Translations under genes and position numbers: made by a program | Shown here: one piece after another, positions 17,242 through 26,756 of the stretch | Numbering within the stretch: the stretch's first letter is position 1 | How the letters are laid out: each line of letters opens with the position of its first letter | The notes under the pieces: generated by a model | What the model was told of the DNA's origin: nothing | Database searches by the model: none | Seen by the model: the letters and a program-made list of their open reading frames with translations, nothing else | From: DATFVA01 sp963774455 | Lineage (GTDB): Bacteria > Bacteroidota > Ignavibacteria > Ignavibacteriales > Ignavibacteriaceae | Reading direction: 5' to 3' | NCBI GenBank assembly: GCA_963774455.1 | Contig: CAVZFD010000005.1 | Span: forward strand, 62,001-126,000 | DNA length: 64,000 nt

Positions 17242-18533
17242 ATGTTAAAAAAAAAGACGTAAACAGTCAGAATATTTATAATAGAATTTATTTCTTAATA
17301 ATTGTTCTTTTTTTTATTGAGACTTTAGTTGGCTGCAGCAAAGAAGTTCCTGTTGAGCCTGAAGAAGTAACGGCAAAAGTTGCTGGAAAAGTTATTGATG
17401 ACTCAAGAGCAGAAGGTATATCAGTCAGGCTTTTAAAATTGTCAGACTCCTGGAATTCCGAGATTGTTTCGTTGGAAGACGCTTATACAAATTCTGACGG
17501 AAAATTTATACTTGAAACCAACCTGGTCGGCGAAAGCAACCTCCTGGTACAGGCTGTAAAAGGAAGTAAGGAGTGGCGAGGTATTCTTACAGCTGATATA
17601 AAACAGGGAATTGCCCTTTACTCTCAGCCTTTAAATTATGTCACAACTATTTCTACTGATTTATATACCAGGGCTCATAGATCAGGTGTAAACCTGTATT
17701 ATACACAAATCCGAATATTAATGAACGATGAAACAGCCGGGATAATAGATGGGAATGAAGAAGTAATGGATAAAGTTATTAAAGCTGTTAACCTGGAATC
17801 TATTGCTGAAAAAGAAACTGTGCTGAAACCTGATATTGGTGGTACTACTTCACAGTGGCAGCAAATAATCGTCGCAAAAAATGCTGCCCAGACGGCGTTA
17901 GACAGAGATCTTTATTATGCCCTGTCTGAGAACGCCAGGCAGGCGGCACTTTACAGCTACCTGTGTTCTATTTCAGATGCTTATGTTGATGTGGGCCTGC
18001 AGTCCGAAACTTTCAGTAAAGTACTTGAGGCTTCGATAAGGACTTTTCTGAAAGAAATTGAAGGAATCAACTCCCAGCTTGAATTTGAGTTTTTAAGAAC
18101 AACCGCTGAGATAAGATCGCGGATCTTAAATGCTTCGGTGCTGGCTGAGTTTCAAAAGCTGGGAGCTGATCCATCAACAACCAATAAGGTTATCGAGGCA
18201 GGTGTTAACCTGCAGAAACATCTTGAAGGTATGCGGTCAGCTGAAGATATTGCGAATGGATTTACCGGTTATCGTGATATAGTTTTGGAAAATCTTGTAC
18301 GGGTCCTGGGAATTTATGGAAATAACATACAAGCTTTTCAGCAAAATATAGCTGAGTTTAAAATTGTCCTTATATCGGAAATCAGTCAGAGTCAGAATTC
18401 CGAAAATGTAATTGACGCGTATATCAGTTTTTTTAGCAAGATAAAAAATCTTATGACACAGCCGTTGAATCCGGAATCTGAAGAGACGGCCGCTTCAGTT
18501 GAAATCCTGATTCTATTAAATATGTACTTCTAA
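17242..18533 (+). pseudogene. Lipoprotein gene with start frame broken at an A9 tract (possible slippage)
   Basis: From the ATG at 17242 the frame reads M-L-K-K-K-T-stop. One extra A in the nine-A run (17247-17255) would join this ATG to a long frame that is open from 17241 to 18533 and encodes about 430 residues. That joined product has a lysine-rich N-terminus, a hydrophobic core and the lipobox LVGC, then a CarboxypepD_reg-like domain (GKVIDDSRAEGISVRLL...TNSDGKFIL) and a long helical region. As given, only a TTG at 17439 could start the frame, which would lose the lipoprotein signal. The cause could be an indel error, a real frameshift, or polymerase slippage on the A-run. A sigma-54 promoter precedes it and a terminator follows. 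Confidence 0.7.
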
Positions 18534-18600
18534 TTTTTATTTGGCTCGGTATTTGCCTCCCCCTCGGGCAAATATATGTTCCCTCAACAAAAGCCTAACA

Positions 18601-18632
18601 CCCCTTAAGCAGCACACTTAAGGGGTTTTTTT
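18601..18632 (+). terminator. Rho-independent terminator after the sigma-54-driven lipoprotein gene
   Basis: Perfect 9-bp stem CCCCTTAAG / CTTAAGGGG with a 7-nt loop, followed by seven T residues. It ends the transcript that begins at the sigma-54 promoter. Confidence 0.93.
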
Positions 18633-18756
18633 ATTTGCCGGGGTAAGAGGTAAAAAACGATATTGCAATAAGCAGCCTTTAAGCGTATTATTATAAAAGC
18701 GCCCGATACTAAACAGAATGTGTTGAGAAATAGTTAAAATTTTTTCAGGAGATGAA

Positions 18757-19497
18757 GTGATGAAAACCAGCTTACCAGGGCTAATTCCTTATCGTAAAGC
18801 AGACAAATGGGGGTTTTGCGATTCCAAAAAAGAAATTATTATACCAGTGAAATATGACCAGGTCGGTTCTTTCATTGAGGACCGTGTAAGAGTAAAATTA
18901 AATGATAAATGGGGATTCATTGACCCTGGTGGGAATGAAATTACACAGATCAAATACGACGAGCTTGAGGATTTCCATACTGGTTTCGCAAAGGTGAACT
19001 TCGGGATTAAGAAAAATGACGACAGGGTAGTGTTTTCAGGAAAATGGGGAGTTATCGATCATTCAGGCAAAGAAATTATCCCTGTGCAGTATAATGAAAT
19101 CGGGGATTTCCTTGATGGTCTTTTCCCTGTTAAGTTAAATGAAAAGTGGGGACTCCTTAATACGTATGCCCAAAGCGTAGCTCCTATCAGGTATGATGAG
19201 ATCGGGGAACTGAAAGAGGATTATCTTCCCATTAAAGAAAAGGGAAAATGGGGTTTTATAAACAGGAAAGGTGAGAAGGTAATCCCTGGGAATTTCGATG
19301 ATGTTGGCTCTTTCTCTAACGGTATTACATATGTGCGGTTAAATGACTGGTGGGGTCTTATAGATAAAAAAGGGAAAGGTGTTACTCCTATCAAATATGA
19401 TAAAATCGGCGAAATCAGGAACGGTTTAATCTCTGTGAAAATAGGGGACCGGTGGGGTTTTATCGATAGAAGCGGATCCGAATATTTCGAAGATTAA
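18757..19497 (+). CDS. WG-repeat protein (seven repeats)
   Basis: The 246-residue protein consists of seven WG repeats, each with a (K/R/W)WG(F/V/L)(I/C/L) block and a following P(V/I)(K/R/Q)Y(D/N) block about 17 residues later. No signal peptide is visible, so it is probably cytoplasmic. WG-repeat proteins are usually ligand- or protein-binding beta structures of unknown role. The better start is ATG at 18760, 8 bp after AGGAG (18747-18751); the frame also has a GTG at 18757. It stands alone after a terminator. Confidence 0.88.
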   Translation: MMKTSLPGLIPYRKADKWGFCDSKKEIIIPVKYDQVGSFIEDRVRVKLNDKWGFIDPGGNEITQIKYDELEDFHTGFAKVNFGIKKNDDRVVFSGKWGVIDHSGKEIIPVQYNEIGDFLDGLFPVKLNEKWGLLNTYAQSVAPIRYDEIGELKEDYLPIKEKGKWGFINRKGEKVIPGNFDDVGSFSNGITYVRLNDWWGLIDKKGKGVTPIKYDKIGEIRNGLISVKIGDRWGFIDRSGSEYFED

Positions 19498-19561
19498 TGA
19501 TTTTTCCGGTAGTTATCAGAATTAAAAAGTGTGCGGGGAGAAATTTCTCCGTAGATAAATA

Positions 19562-19641
19562 AATCACCCGGATGATAGTGCGCTGTCGGGGTACACTATC
19601 TAATTCCTGAATATTTGGAATTGGAATCCTGCCGGGTGATT
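19562..19641. ncRNA. Three-way-junction hairpin element (candidate structured RNA or mobile repeat)
   Basis: Three perfect nested helices are visible. P1 pairs AATCACCCGG (19562-19571) with CCGGGTGATT (19632-19641); P2 pairs GATAGTG (19574-19580) with CACTATC (19594-19600) around a 13-nt loop; P3 pairs AATTCC (19602-19607) with GGAATT (19617-19622) around a 9-nt loop. It lies between convergent genes and could act at the 3' end of either. No U-tract follows on the plus strand, so it is not a simple terminator. It could instead be a small palindromic mobile element. Confidence 0.5.
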
Positions 19642-19767
19642 AAACAATGATGTAATCTTAAATATGGGTACTCATTTAACGATTAAAAGTTTCCTTTAGG
19701 ATGAATTTTTACCCGATTTCACCTAGGGACTGAACCCAACCCTTTCCCTATTAAATTTATAAAGGAT

Positions 19768-20946
19768 TTAAGAAATTGATCTCTGCAGACTATGGTGGGA
19801 ATGGTAGGGCAGGTATTTTTTCCTGTATTCGGTGGGTGTTATACCTGTGTATTTCTTAAATGTTGTATTAAAAACTGATTTCGAATTATAACCTACTCCG
19901 TATAGAACTTCGAGAACGGACATTTTTCTTTTGGCCGAATTGGAAAGGATCAATTTTGCATCATCTATTCTGAGTGCGTTGATAAAATCGAAGAAATTCT
20001 GATTTCTCCTCTTATCTATAACTTTCAAAAGTATCCCAGGATTTATTTCCAACCTGGCAGAAAGTTCCTTCAGAGTAAGAGTTGAGGTTAAATATGGTCT
20101 TTCAGATGACATATATTTCATAAGCTTTTCCAGGTATCGTTCTGATTCCTTTTCAATGAGAACCGAATCATCAGTTTGTGGTTTCGGAAGTTCCTTTTCA
20201 ACATCGAAAAATTGTTTAGGCTGTTTCAATCCTTTATAAATAACAAGATTTGCGGAAACAAAATTTATTGCAATCGATACCAAGGTAAAATATCCTGATA
20301 TTTCCTGCGAAATCTGTCCGGTATTGCGCAGCAGGTAATTTGCAAAATCAATAAGCCACATAAAAAGGAAGGCAAAAATAGCAATCTCAAGCCAGCCAAG
20401 TTCAAGTTGTTGAATCATTGAATAAAGAGATTTAATCCTCTTGTTGTAGCTGAATACAAGGAAGAGGGTCAGGGACATATAGCCAAGTACCTGTATGTTC
20501 ATTAAAAGTCCAACCCAGAAACCCAAGGAGTAGGGAAGTACATTTCCATTTTCAAGCATCTCTATCTTCACGGCTGTCGGTTCAAAATGGAAATAAACAG
20601 CATATAATATATTATATACCAGGAAAGGGACCAAATGCAGCAGATCCGGCTTATTCAAATGAAAATTATTTCTGGTAAGTGATCTGGTATATAAAAAAAG
20701 CAGCGGTCCAAACAAAAATCCGAATGATGTACCGATGAAGAAGAAATGCACACCCGCAGGCATAATATAATCAGAGAATACAAAAAGGATATAACCTGCA
20801 AGGTACATTGCGTTAGCAAACAGGAAAGCTGAGAGGATCAGGTTATGTAAACGGTTTCCCAATTTATGGTTAAACAGGAAAAAGGAGAATATAAGCAGCT
20901 GCAGAGCCGCAATGATTGCGATTATGTCTGTAAGGGAAATTCTCAT
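19768..20946 (-). CDS. AraC-family transcriptional regulator with multi-TM sensor domain
   Basis: The 392-residue protein begins with about seven hydrophobic helices (roughly residues 6-235), forming an integral membrane sensor. It ends with an AraC/XylS double helix-turn-helix (about 285-380), visible in ELSARLEINPGILLKVI and VLYGVGYNSKSVFNTTFKKYTGITPTEYRKK. This layout is common in Bacteroidota. It would bind DNA from the membrane in response to an unknown signal. Divergent from leuS, with 157 bp between. Confidence 0.92.
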   Translation of the reverse strand: MRISLTDIIAIIAALQLLIFSFFLFNHKLGNRLHNLILSAFLFANAMYLAGYILFVFSDYIMPAGVHFFFIGTSFGFLFGPLLFLYTRSLTRNNFHLNKPDLLHLVPFLVYNILYAVYFHFEPTAVKIEMLENGNVLPYSLGFWVGLLMNIQVLGYMSLTLFLVFSYNKRIKSLYSMIQQLELGWLEIAIFAFLFMWLIDFANYLLRNTGQISQEISGYFTLVSIAINFVSANLVIYKGLKQPKQFFDVEKELPKPQTDDSVLIEKESERYLEKLMKYMSSERPYLTSTLTLKELSARLEINPGILLKVIDKRRNQNFFDFINALRIDDAKLILSNSAKRKMSVLEVLYGVGYNSKSVFNTTFKKYTGITPTEYRKKYLPYHSHHSLQRSIS

Positions 20947-21040
20947 TTATGATCGTGTGTTATGTTGTTTTAATAATATGCAATTTATTTAACAATATCT
21001 ATGATGCAGATTAATCGTAATAATGATGAACAGCTTTTAA

Positions 21041-21071
21041 TTTGAATTCCCTCCCATTTTCGGTAAATTTG
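21041..21071 (+). promoter_or_regulatory. Bacteroidetes-type promoter for leuS
   Basis: TTTG at 21041-21044 and TAAATTTG at 21064-21071 are separated by 19 bp, matching the Bacteroidetes sigma-A consensus TTTG-N17-23-TAnnTTTG. The leuS start codon follows 32 bp after the -7 element. Confidence 0.6.
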
Positions 21072-21103
21072 AAGTCAATTTTTAAATCCGAAGCATAGTA
21101 AAA

Positions 21104-23569
21104 ATGAGATATCCTTATTCCGAGATTGAACCAAAATGGCAGAAATTTTGGGTAGAACAGAAGGTTGCCAGGACAGATCTTAGCAAGACAGATAACAAAC
21201 TTTATTCTCTTGTAATGTTCATTTATCCTTCCGGGGCAAAACTGCACATCGGTCACTGGTATAATTACGGGCCTAATGATTCCTGGGCAAGATATAAAAA
21301 ATTGACGGGTTATAATGTGTTTGAACCAATTGGTTATGATGCATTTGGTCTGCCCGCAGAAAACTATGCTATAAAATCAGGCGTTCATCCTTATGACAGC
21401 ACTATGAAGAATATTGAGGATATTCGTCAACAGCTAAAGAAAATGGGTTGTATGTACGACTGGGATGCTGAACTGATGACCTGCGACCCCCAATATTATA
21501 AGTGGAACCAGTGGCTGTTCCTTAAACTTTATGAAAAGGGACTGGCTTACAGGAAGAATGCCCCCGTGAACTGGTGTCCTAATGATCAGACTGTACTGGC
21601 CAATGAACAGGTGATGGCTGATGGTACCTGTGAACGCTGCGGTGCGGCTGTGGTTCAGAAAAACCTTACACAGTGGTTCTTCAAAATCACAGATTATGCA
21701 GAGGAACTACTCAAAGGACTTAACACAATCAACTGGCCTGAAAAAACCAAACTTATGCAGCGTAACTGGATTGGTAAAAGTGAAGGTGCAGAGGTTAATT
21801 TTAAGGTTGACAGAAGTGATGAGGTTATACCCGTATTTACTACCCGTCCCGATACTCTGTATGGAGTGACCTATGTAGTTCTTGCTCCCGAGCATCCGCT
21901 GGTTGATAAGCTCACAGCTCCGGAATATAAAGAAGATGTAAATGCTTATAGGGAAGCTGCGAAGCTGCTGTCGGAGATTGAGAGGACTTCAACTGTAAAG
22001 GAAAAAACAGGAACACCCATCGGAGCTTATGCTATTAACCCTGTAAGCAGCGAAAAGATACCAGTATGGATAGCAGATTATGTTTTGCTGACATATGGGA
22101 CAGGCTGTGTAATGGCCGTGCCGGGACATGATGAGCGGGATTTTGAATTCGCAAAAAAATTCGCACTGCCTGTTAAAAAAGTAATACTTGAACCAGGAAC
22201 GGATGTCGATACAGATTTGAAGGAAGCGTATACAGGAACAGGTAAAATGGTATTCTCTGACGAGTTCAATGGTCTGGAATCTGAACTCGGGAAGCAGCGG
22301 ATAATAAAATACCTTGAGCTTCGAAATTTTGGGAAAAAGAAAATAAATTACAGGCTTAGGGACTGGCTTATTTCAAGGCAGAGATACTGGGGAACACCTA
22401 TCCCAATCATTCATTGTCCCGATTGCGGAACCGTTCCGGTTGATGAAAAAGAGCTGCCGGTAACTCTTCCTTATGAAGTTGAATTCAAACCTTCTGGTGA
22501 ATCGCCTCTTACAACCAATCCCGACTTTATAAATGTTAAATGCCCTAAGTGCGGTTCGGATGCTAAAAGAGATGCAGATACGATGGACACTTTTGTGGAC
22601 TCCTCATGGTATTATTTCAGATACCTGGATCCCAATATAAAAGATGCTCCTTTCAATAAGGAAAAAGCCGACAACTGGGTGCCGGTTGATATGTATGTCG
22701 GCGGAGCCGAGCACGCAACAATGCACCTGCTTTACGCAAGGTTTATACATAAATTTTTAAGAGACCTCGGATGGACAAATAGTAATGAACCCTTCCAAAA
22801 CCTGCTTCACCAGGGCACTATAACCAACGAAGGTACGAAGATGTCTAAATCGCGCAATAATGTTGTAAACCCGGATACGTTTACTTTGCATTACGGCTCT
22901 GATGTATTCAGGATGTACCTGATGTTTATGGGACCTTACGAACTGGGAGGTGACTGGAGCGATAAAGGTATTTCCGGTGTAGACAGATTTGTCCAGAGAT
23001 CTTATGAACTCTTTAATAGGTTCGGAGCACTCACAAAACAGGTTTCGGCAAAGGATAAGTTTGATATCGGTACTCTTAATGAATATGAGAAGTCAGTTTA
23101 CAGGAAAACAAATCAAACGGTTAAGAAATTTGAAGAAGAGATCGGCAGCTTCAGGTTTAACACGGCAATTGCCTCATTGATGGAATTGATAAATGAACTT
23201 AAAAATATCGATAGATGTTCGGATGAAATTAAGCTGTACGCTCTAAGCAGGTTTTCTGTTCTGCTTGCACCTGTTGCACCCCACCTGGCAGAGGAATGCC
23301 GGCAGATCCTTGGAAATGAAACATCAATATTTGTCGATCCGGTATGGTATAAATATGATGAAGCTGCTCTTGTTTCCGATACTATAAACATTGCAGTTCA
23401 GGTAAACGGGAAACTCAGGGATACGGTTGAAGTGCCCCTTAACAGCAGCCAGGAAGAAGTTAAGAAGACAGTATTTGAAAATGAAAAGGTGGTTAAACAT
23501 ACTGAAGGAAAGAGTATTGTAAAAGAGATCTATGTCAAAAATAAGATTTACAACATTGTCGTTAAATAA
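21104..23569 (+). CDS. leuS: Leucine-tRNA ligase
   Basis: LeuRS attaches leucine to tRNA-Leu. This 821-residue class I synthetase has the HIGH motif (residues 48-51) in a PSGxLHxGH context, the KMSKS loop (KMSKSRNN) in the C-terminal half of the catalytic domain, a CP1 editing domain with TTRPDTLYG and GTGCVMAVPGHDERD, and zinc-binding CxxC pairs (CPNDQ...CERCG; CPDCG; CPKCG). Length is normal. serS follows 32 bp downstream and may be co-transcribed. Confidence 0.98.
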   Translation: MRYPYSEIEPKWQKFWVEQKVARTDLSKTDNKLYSLVMFIYPSGAKLHIGHWYNYGPNDSWARYKKLTGYNVFEPIGYDAFGLPAENYAIKSGVHPYDSTMKNIEDIRQQLKKMGCMYDWDAELMTCDPQYYKWNQWLFLKLYEKGLAYRKNAPVNWCPNDQTVLANEQVMADGTCERCGAAVVQKNLTQWFFKITDYAEELLKGLNTINWPEKTKLMQRNWIGKSEGAEVNFKVDRSDEVIPVFTTRPDTLYGVTYVVLAPEHPLVDKLTAPEYKEDVNAYREAAKLLSEIERTSTVKEKTGTPIGAYAINPVSSEKIPVWIADYVLLTYGTGCVMAVPGHDERDFEFAKKFALPVKKVILEPGTDVDTDLKEAYTGTGKMVFSDEFNGLESELGKQRIIKYLELRNFGKKKINYRLRDWLISRQRYWGTPIPIIHCPDCGTVPVDEKELPVTLPYEVEFKPSGESPLTTNPDFINVKCPKCGSDAKRDADTMDTFVDSSWYYFRYLDPNIKDAPFNKEKADNWVPVDMYVGGAEHATMHLLYARFIHKFLRDLGWTNSNEPFQNLLHQGTITNEGTKMSKSRNNVVNPDTFTLHYGSDVFRMYLMFMGPYELGGDWSDKGISGVDRFVQRSYELFNRFGALTKQVSAKDKFDIGTLNEYEKSVYRKTNQTVKKFEEEIGSFRFNTAIASLMELINELKNIDRCSDEIKLYALSRFSVLLAPVAPHLAEECRQILGNETSIFVDPVWYKYDEAALVSDTINIAVQVNGKLRDTVEVPLNSSQEEVKKTVFENEKVVKHTEGKSIVKEIYVKNKIYNIVVK

Positions 23570-23601
23570 TCAGAATTCATAACTAATCCAGAAAAAAATT
23601 A

Positions 23602-24879
23602 ATGCTTGATCTAAAATTTATCCGTGAAAATCCTGAAGCAGTAAAACAGGGAATAAGCAATAAAAATGAAAAAGATAGGGTCGATGAGATCCTGGCCCTT
23701 GACGAAAAAAGAAGAGACCTGATACTTCGCGGTGATGAACTAAAATCCGAAAGAAACCAGGTATCCTCACAGATACCGGTGATGAAGAAGCAGGGCAAGG
23801 ATGTTACTGAGCTTCTTTCATCAATGAAAGGTGTCTCCGATCAGATTACAGAGATTGACTCACGGCTCCGGGAAGTTGAAAGTGAGTTAAATGAAATTCT
23901 GATGTATGTCCCGAATATGCCCCACGAATCTGTTCCCGTTGGCAAAACGGCAGAAGATAATGTCGGGGTAAGGCAATGGACGCCGGAAGGATTTTCATTT
24001 AACAGGGAAGGTAAAGTTTCTGATCACATTGAACTGGGCAAGAAATTAAAGATTCTCGATTTTGAACGCGGTGCAAAGATTTCAGGTTCCGGGTTTCCGC
24101 TGTATTTAGGCAAAGGAGCGACACTTGAGAGAGCATTGATTAACTTTATGCTCGACTACCATTTGCAGAATCACAATTATACTGAGGTCTTCCCGCCTTT
24201 CCTCGTAAACCGTGATTCCATGAAGGGAACCGGTCAGCTTCCAAAAATGGAAGATGATATGTATTTTATCGATAAGGATGAACTTTATCCTATTCCTACG
24301 GCTGAGGTTCCTATTACAAATATTTACAGGAATGAAATAATTAATGAGAGCGAGCTGCCGATAAGGCATGTAGGTTATTCCGCGTGCTTCAGAAGGGAAG
24401 CAGGTTCATACGGAAAAGAATCGAAAGGTTTTCTGCGTGTTCACCAGTTTAATAAAGTTGAGATGGTGAAGCTTGTTAAACCCGAAACCTCATATGATGA
24501 GCTCGAAGGGCTCGTAAACGACGCAGAAGATATTTTAAAAGCATTAAAAATTCCTTACAGGATTTTATTATTATGCACCGGTGATTTAAGTTTTTCGGCT
24601 GCAAAGTGCTATGATATCGAGACCTGGTCGCCTGCAGAGAACCGTTGGCTGGAGGCTTCATCCTGCAGTAATTTTGAAAATTTCCAGGCCAGACGTGCAA
24701 ACATCAGGTTCAGACCCGAAACAACGAAAAAACCTGAGTTTGTTCATACACTTAATGGTTCAGGACTTGCAACCAGCAGGTTGATGGTTTCTATACTCGA
24801 AAATTATCAGACCGGCGATGGGAAAATTACCGTCCCTGAAATATTGCGAAAATATACCGGTTTTGATATTATAGATTAG
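23602..24879 (+). CDS. serS: Serine-tRNA ligase
   Basis: SerRS charges tRNA-Ser and tRNA-Sec. The 425-residue protein has the N-terminal long coiled-coil arm (about 30-105, rich in E, K, L) that grips the tRNA-Ser long variable arm, then class II catalytic motifs: motif 2 in CFRREAGSYGKESKGFLRVHQFNKVE and motif 3 with NGSGLATSRLMVSILENYQ. The start MLDLKFIRENPE is typical. Co-directional with leuS, 32 bp apart. Confidence 0.98.
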   Translation: MLDLKFIRENPEAVKQGISNKNEKDRVDEILALDEKRRDLILRGDELKSERNQVSSQIPVMKKQGKDVTELLSSMKGVSDQITEIDSRLREVESELNEILMYVPNMPHESVPVGKTAEDNVGVRQWTPEGFSFNREGKVSDHIELGKKLKILDFERGAKISGSGFPLYLGKGATLERALINFMLDYHLQNHNYTEVFPPFLVNRDSMKGTGQLPKMEDDMYFIDKDELYPIPTAEVPITNIYRNEIINESELPIRHVGYSACFRREAGSYGKESKGFLRVHQFNKVEMVKLVKPETSYDELEGLVNDAEDILKALKIPYRILLLCTGDLSFSAAKCYDIETWSPAENRWLEASSCSNFENFQARRANIRFRPETTKKPEFVHTLNGSGLATSRLMVSILENYQTGDGKITVPEILRKYTGFDIID

Positions 24880-24960
24880 TTTAATCGGGCTTATACAGAT
24901 ACAAACACTGAAAAATAACCCTGTCCCTGGTGGACAAGGGAATGATACCATATTATCTTT

Positions 24961-26709
24961 ATGAAGAATTTATTTACACTAAAAAAATATTTCCTCAGGT
25001 ATAAGAAAAAGCTTGGCTGGGGTATTGTTTTTATCATACTCTCCAATCTTGGAGCTGTTTACATACCCCTCCTGCTTAAGGATGCAATTAATTCATTCGA
25101 TAAAAATGTGACAGTAGATCAGCTGTTTCATTACGGTCTGCTTATTGTCCTCACTGCCGTATTCGCAGGTACGTTCAGATTCTTTATAAGACAGACAATA
25201 ATTGTTGTATCGAGAGAGATTGAATATGATCTCAGGGAGGACTTCTGGGCACATATTCAGAAGCTGCCTTTAAGGTACTTCCAGAATAATTCCACCGGTA
25301 ATATAATGGCTCACTCTACTAATGATATTAATGCTGTAAGAGCATTCCTTGGACCTGCTGTAATGTATTCAATGGATACGACGATAAGGCTGACATTAGT
25401 TATTGCATTGATGACATCACTTAACTTTTCGTTGACCCTATACACGCTGCTCCCTCTTCCCCTTCTCTCGATCCTCGTCTATAAGATCGGGAAAAGGATA
25501 CATGAAAGGTTTACAAAAATACAGGAGAAATTCGCCGAGCTGACAACCAAAGCCCAGGAGAATTTTTCAGGTATCCGTGTGATTAAATCGTATGTAAGGG
25601 AAGAGGGAGAAATTGAATCTTTTAAGGAAATGAGCCGGGATTATCTTGAAAAAAATATGAGGATGATTAAAGTGCAGGCTATGCTTATGCCTATCCTGTT
25701 TCTTATTACCGGGTTGTCACTTATCATCGTGGTTCTTGTTGGAGGCGGTAAAATAATTTCAGGCTCAATGAACCTGGGGGAACTTACTGCGTTCACATTT
25801 TACCTGGGAATTCTAATCTGGCCTATGATCGCCTTCGGTTGGGTTGTAAACATCGTCCAGCAGGGTGAGGCAAGTATGAAGAGGCTGAATAAGATATTTC
25901 ACGAGCCTTACGAGATTAACGATACTGCGGATACAGATACCAGTGTCAGGCATCTGAGAGGCGATATAGAATTCCGTAATGTTTCCTTTAGATACGGTGA
26001 ACACCTTCCTTATGTATTGAAGGATATAAACCTGAAAATTCCTGCGGGTTCAACCACAGCCATAATGGGATATACCGGGAGCGGGAAAACTACTTTAATT
26101 AACCTTATACCAAGACTTTACGATGTTACAGACGGTGAGCTGCATATCAATGGGAAAGATATAAAAAAGATCTCTCTGGATGTGCTCAGGAAAAATATCG
26201 GCTATGTTCAGCAGGAGCCTTTTCTTTTTTCAGATACTCTCCTTAATAATATTTCTTACGGGGTAAGGGAAGTAAGCCTTGATAAGGTAAAAGAAGTTTC
26301 TGTAATAGCCAATTTTGATAAGGATATCGAATCTTTCCCGCATGGTTATGAAACAATAAGCGGTGAGAGAGGAATCACACTTTCTGGAGGTCAGAAACAG
26401 AGAGCCACACTTGCAAGAGCTCTTGCTGTTGATCCGGAGATACTGATACTGGATGATTCATTCTCAGCGGTGGATACAAATACTGAAGAAGAAATATTAA
26501 GGAATCTGAAGAAGTTTATGAAGGGAAGAACAAGCTTAATTATAAGTCACAGGATCTCGACAGTTAAAGATGCTGATAAGATAATTGTTCTTTCAGATGG
26601 AAAGATTGCCGAAGAAGGATCTCACGAACAATTGTTATCCCTGAATGGAATATATGCCGATCTTCATTATAAACAGCTGCTTGAGAAGGAGCTGGAGGAA
26701 TTGAAATAA
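24961..26709 (+). CDS. ABC exporter subunit with degenerate catalytic site
   Basis: A 582-residue half-transporter: six TM helices (about 15-320) and an ATPase domain with Walker A GYTGSGKTT, Q-loop YVQQEPFLF, signature LSGGQKQR and H-loop ISHR. The Walker B region reads ILILDDSFSAVD, with Asp where the catalytic Glu normally sits. That substitution is the hallmark of one half of heterodimeric exporters of the TM287/288 or BmrCD kind. The partner follows 47 bp downstream. Substrate unknown (drug, lipid or peptide). Confidence 0.93.
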   Translation: MKNLFTLKKYFLRYKKKLGWGIVFIILSNLGAVYIPLLLKDAINSFDKNVTVDQLFHYGLLIVLTAVFAGTFRFFIRQTIIVVSREIEYDLREDFWAHIQKLPLRYFQNNSTGNIMAHSTNDINAVRAFLGPAVMYSMDTTIRLTLVIALMTSLNFSLTLYTLLPLPLLSILVYKIGKRIHERFTKIQEKFAELTTKAQENFSGIRVIKSYVREEGEIESFKEMSRDYLEKNMRMIKVQAMLMPILFLITGLSLIIVVLVGGGKIISGSMNLGELTAFTFYLGILIWPMIAFGWVVNIVQQGEASMKRLNKIFHEPYEINDTADTDTSVRHLRGDIEFRNVSFRYGEHLPYVLKDINLKIPAGSTTAIMGYTGSGKTTLINLIPRLYDVTDGELHINGKDIKKISLDVLRKNIGYVQQEPFLFSDTLLNNISYGVREVSLDKVKEVSVIANFDKDIESFPHGYETISGERGITLSGGQKQRATLARALAVDPEILILDDSFSAVDTNTEEEILRNLKKFMKGRTSLIISHRISTVKDADKIIVLSDGKIAEEGSHEQLLSLNGIYADLHYKQLLEKELEELK

Positions 26710-26756
26710 TAATCCGTTCCTGATAAGACGGGTTCATTAACATATGAGTATAATTT

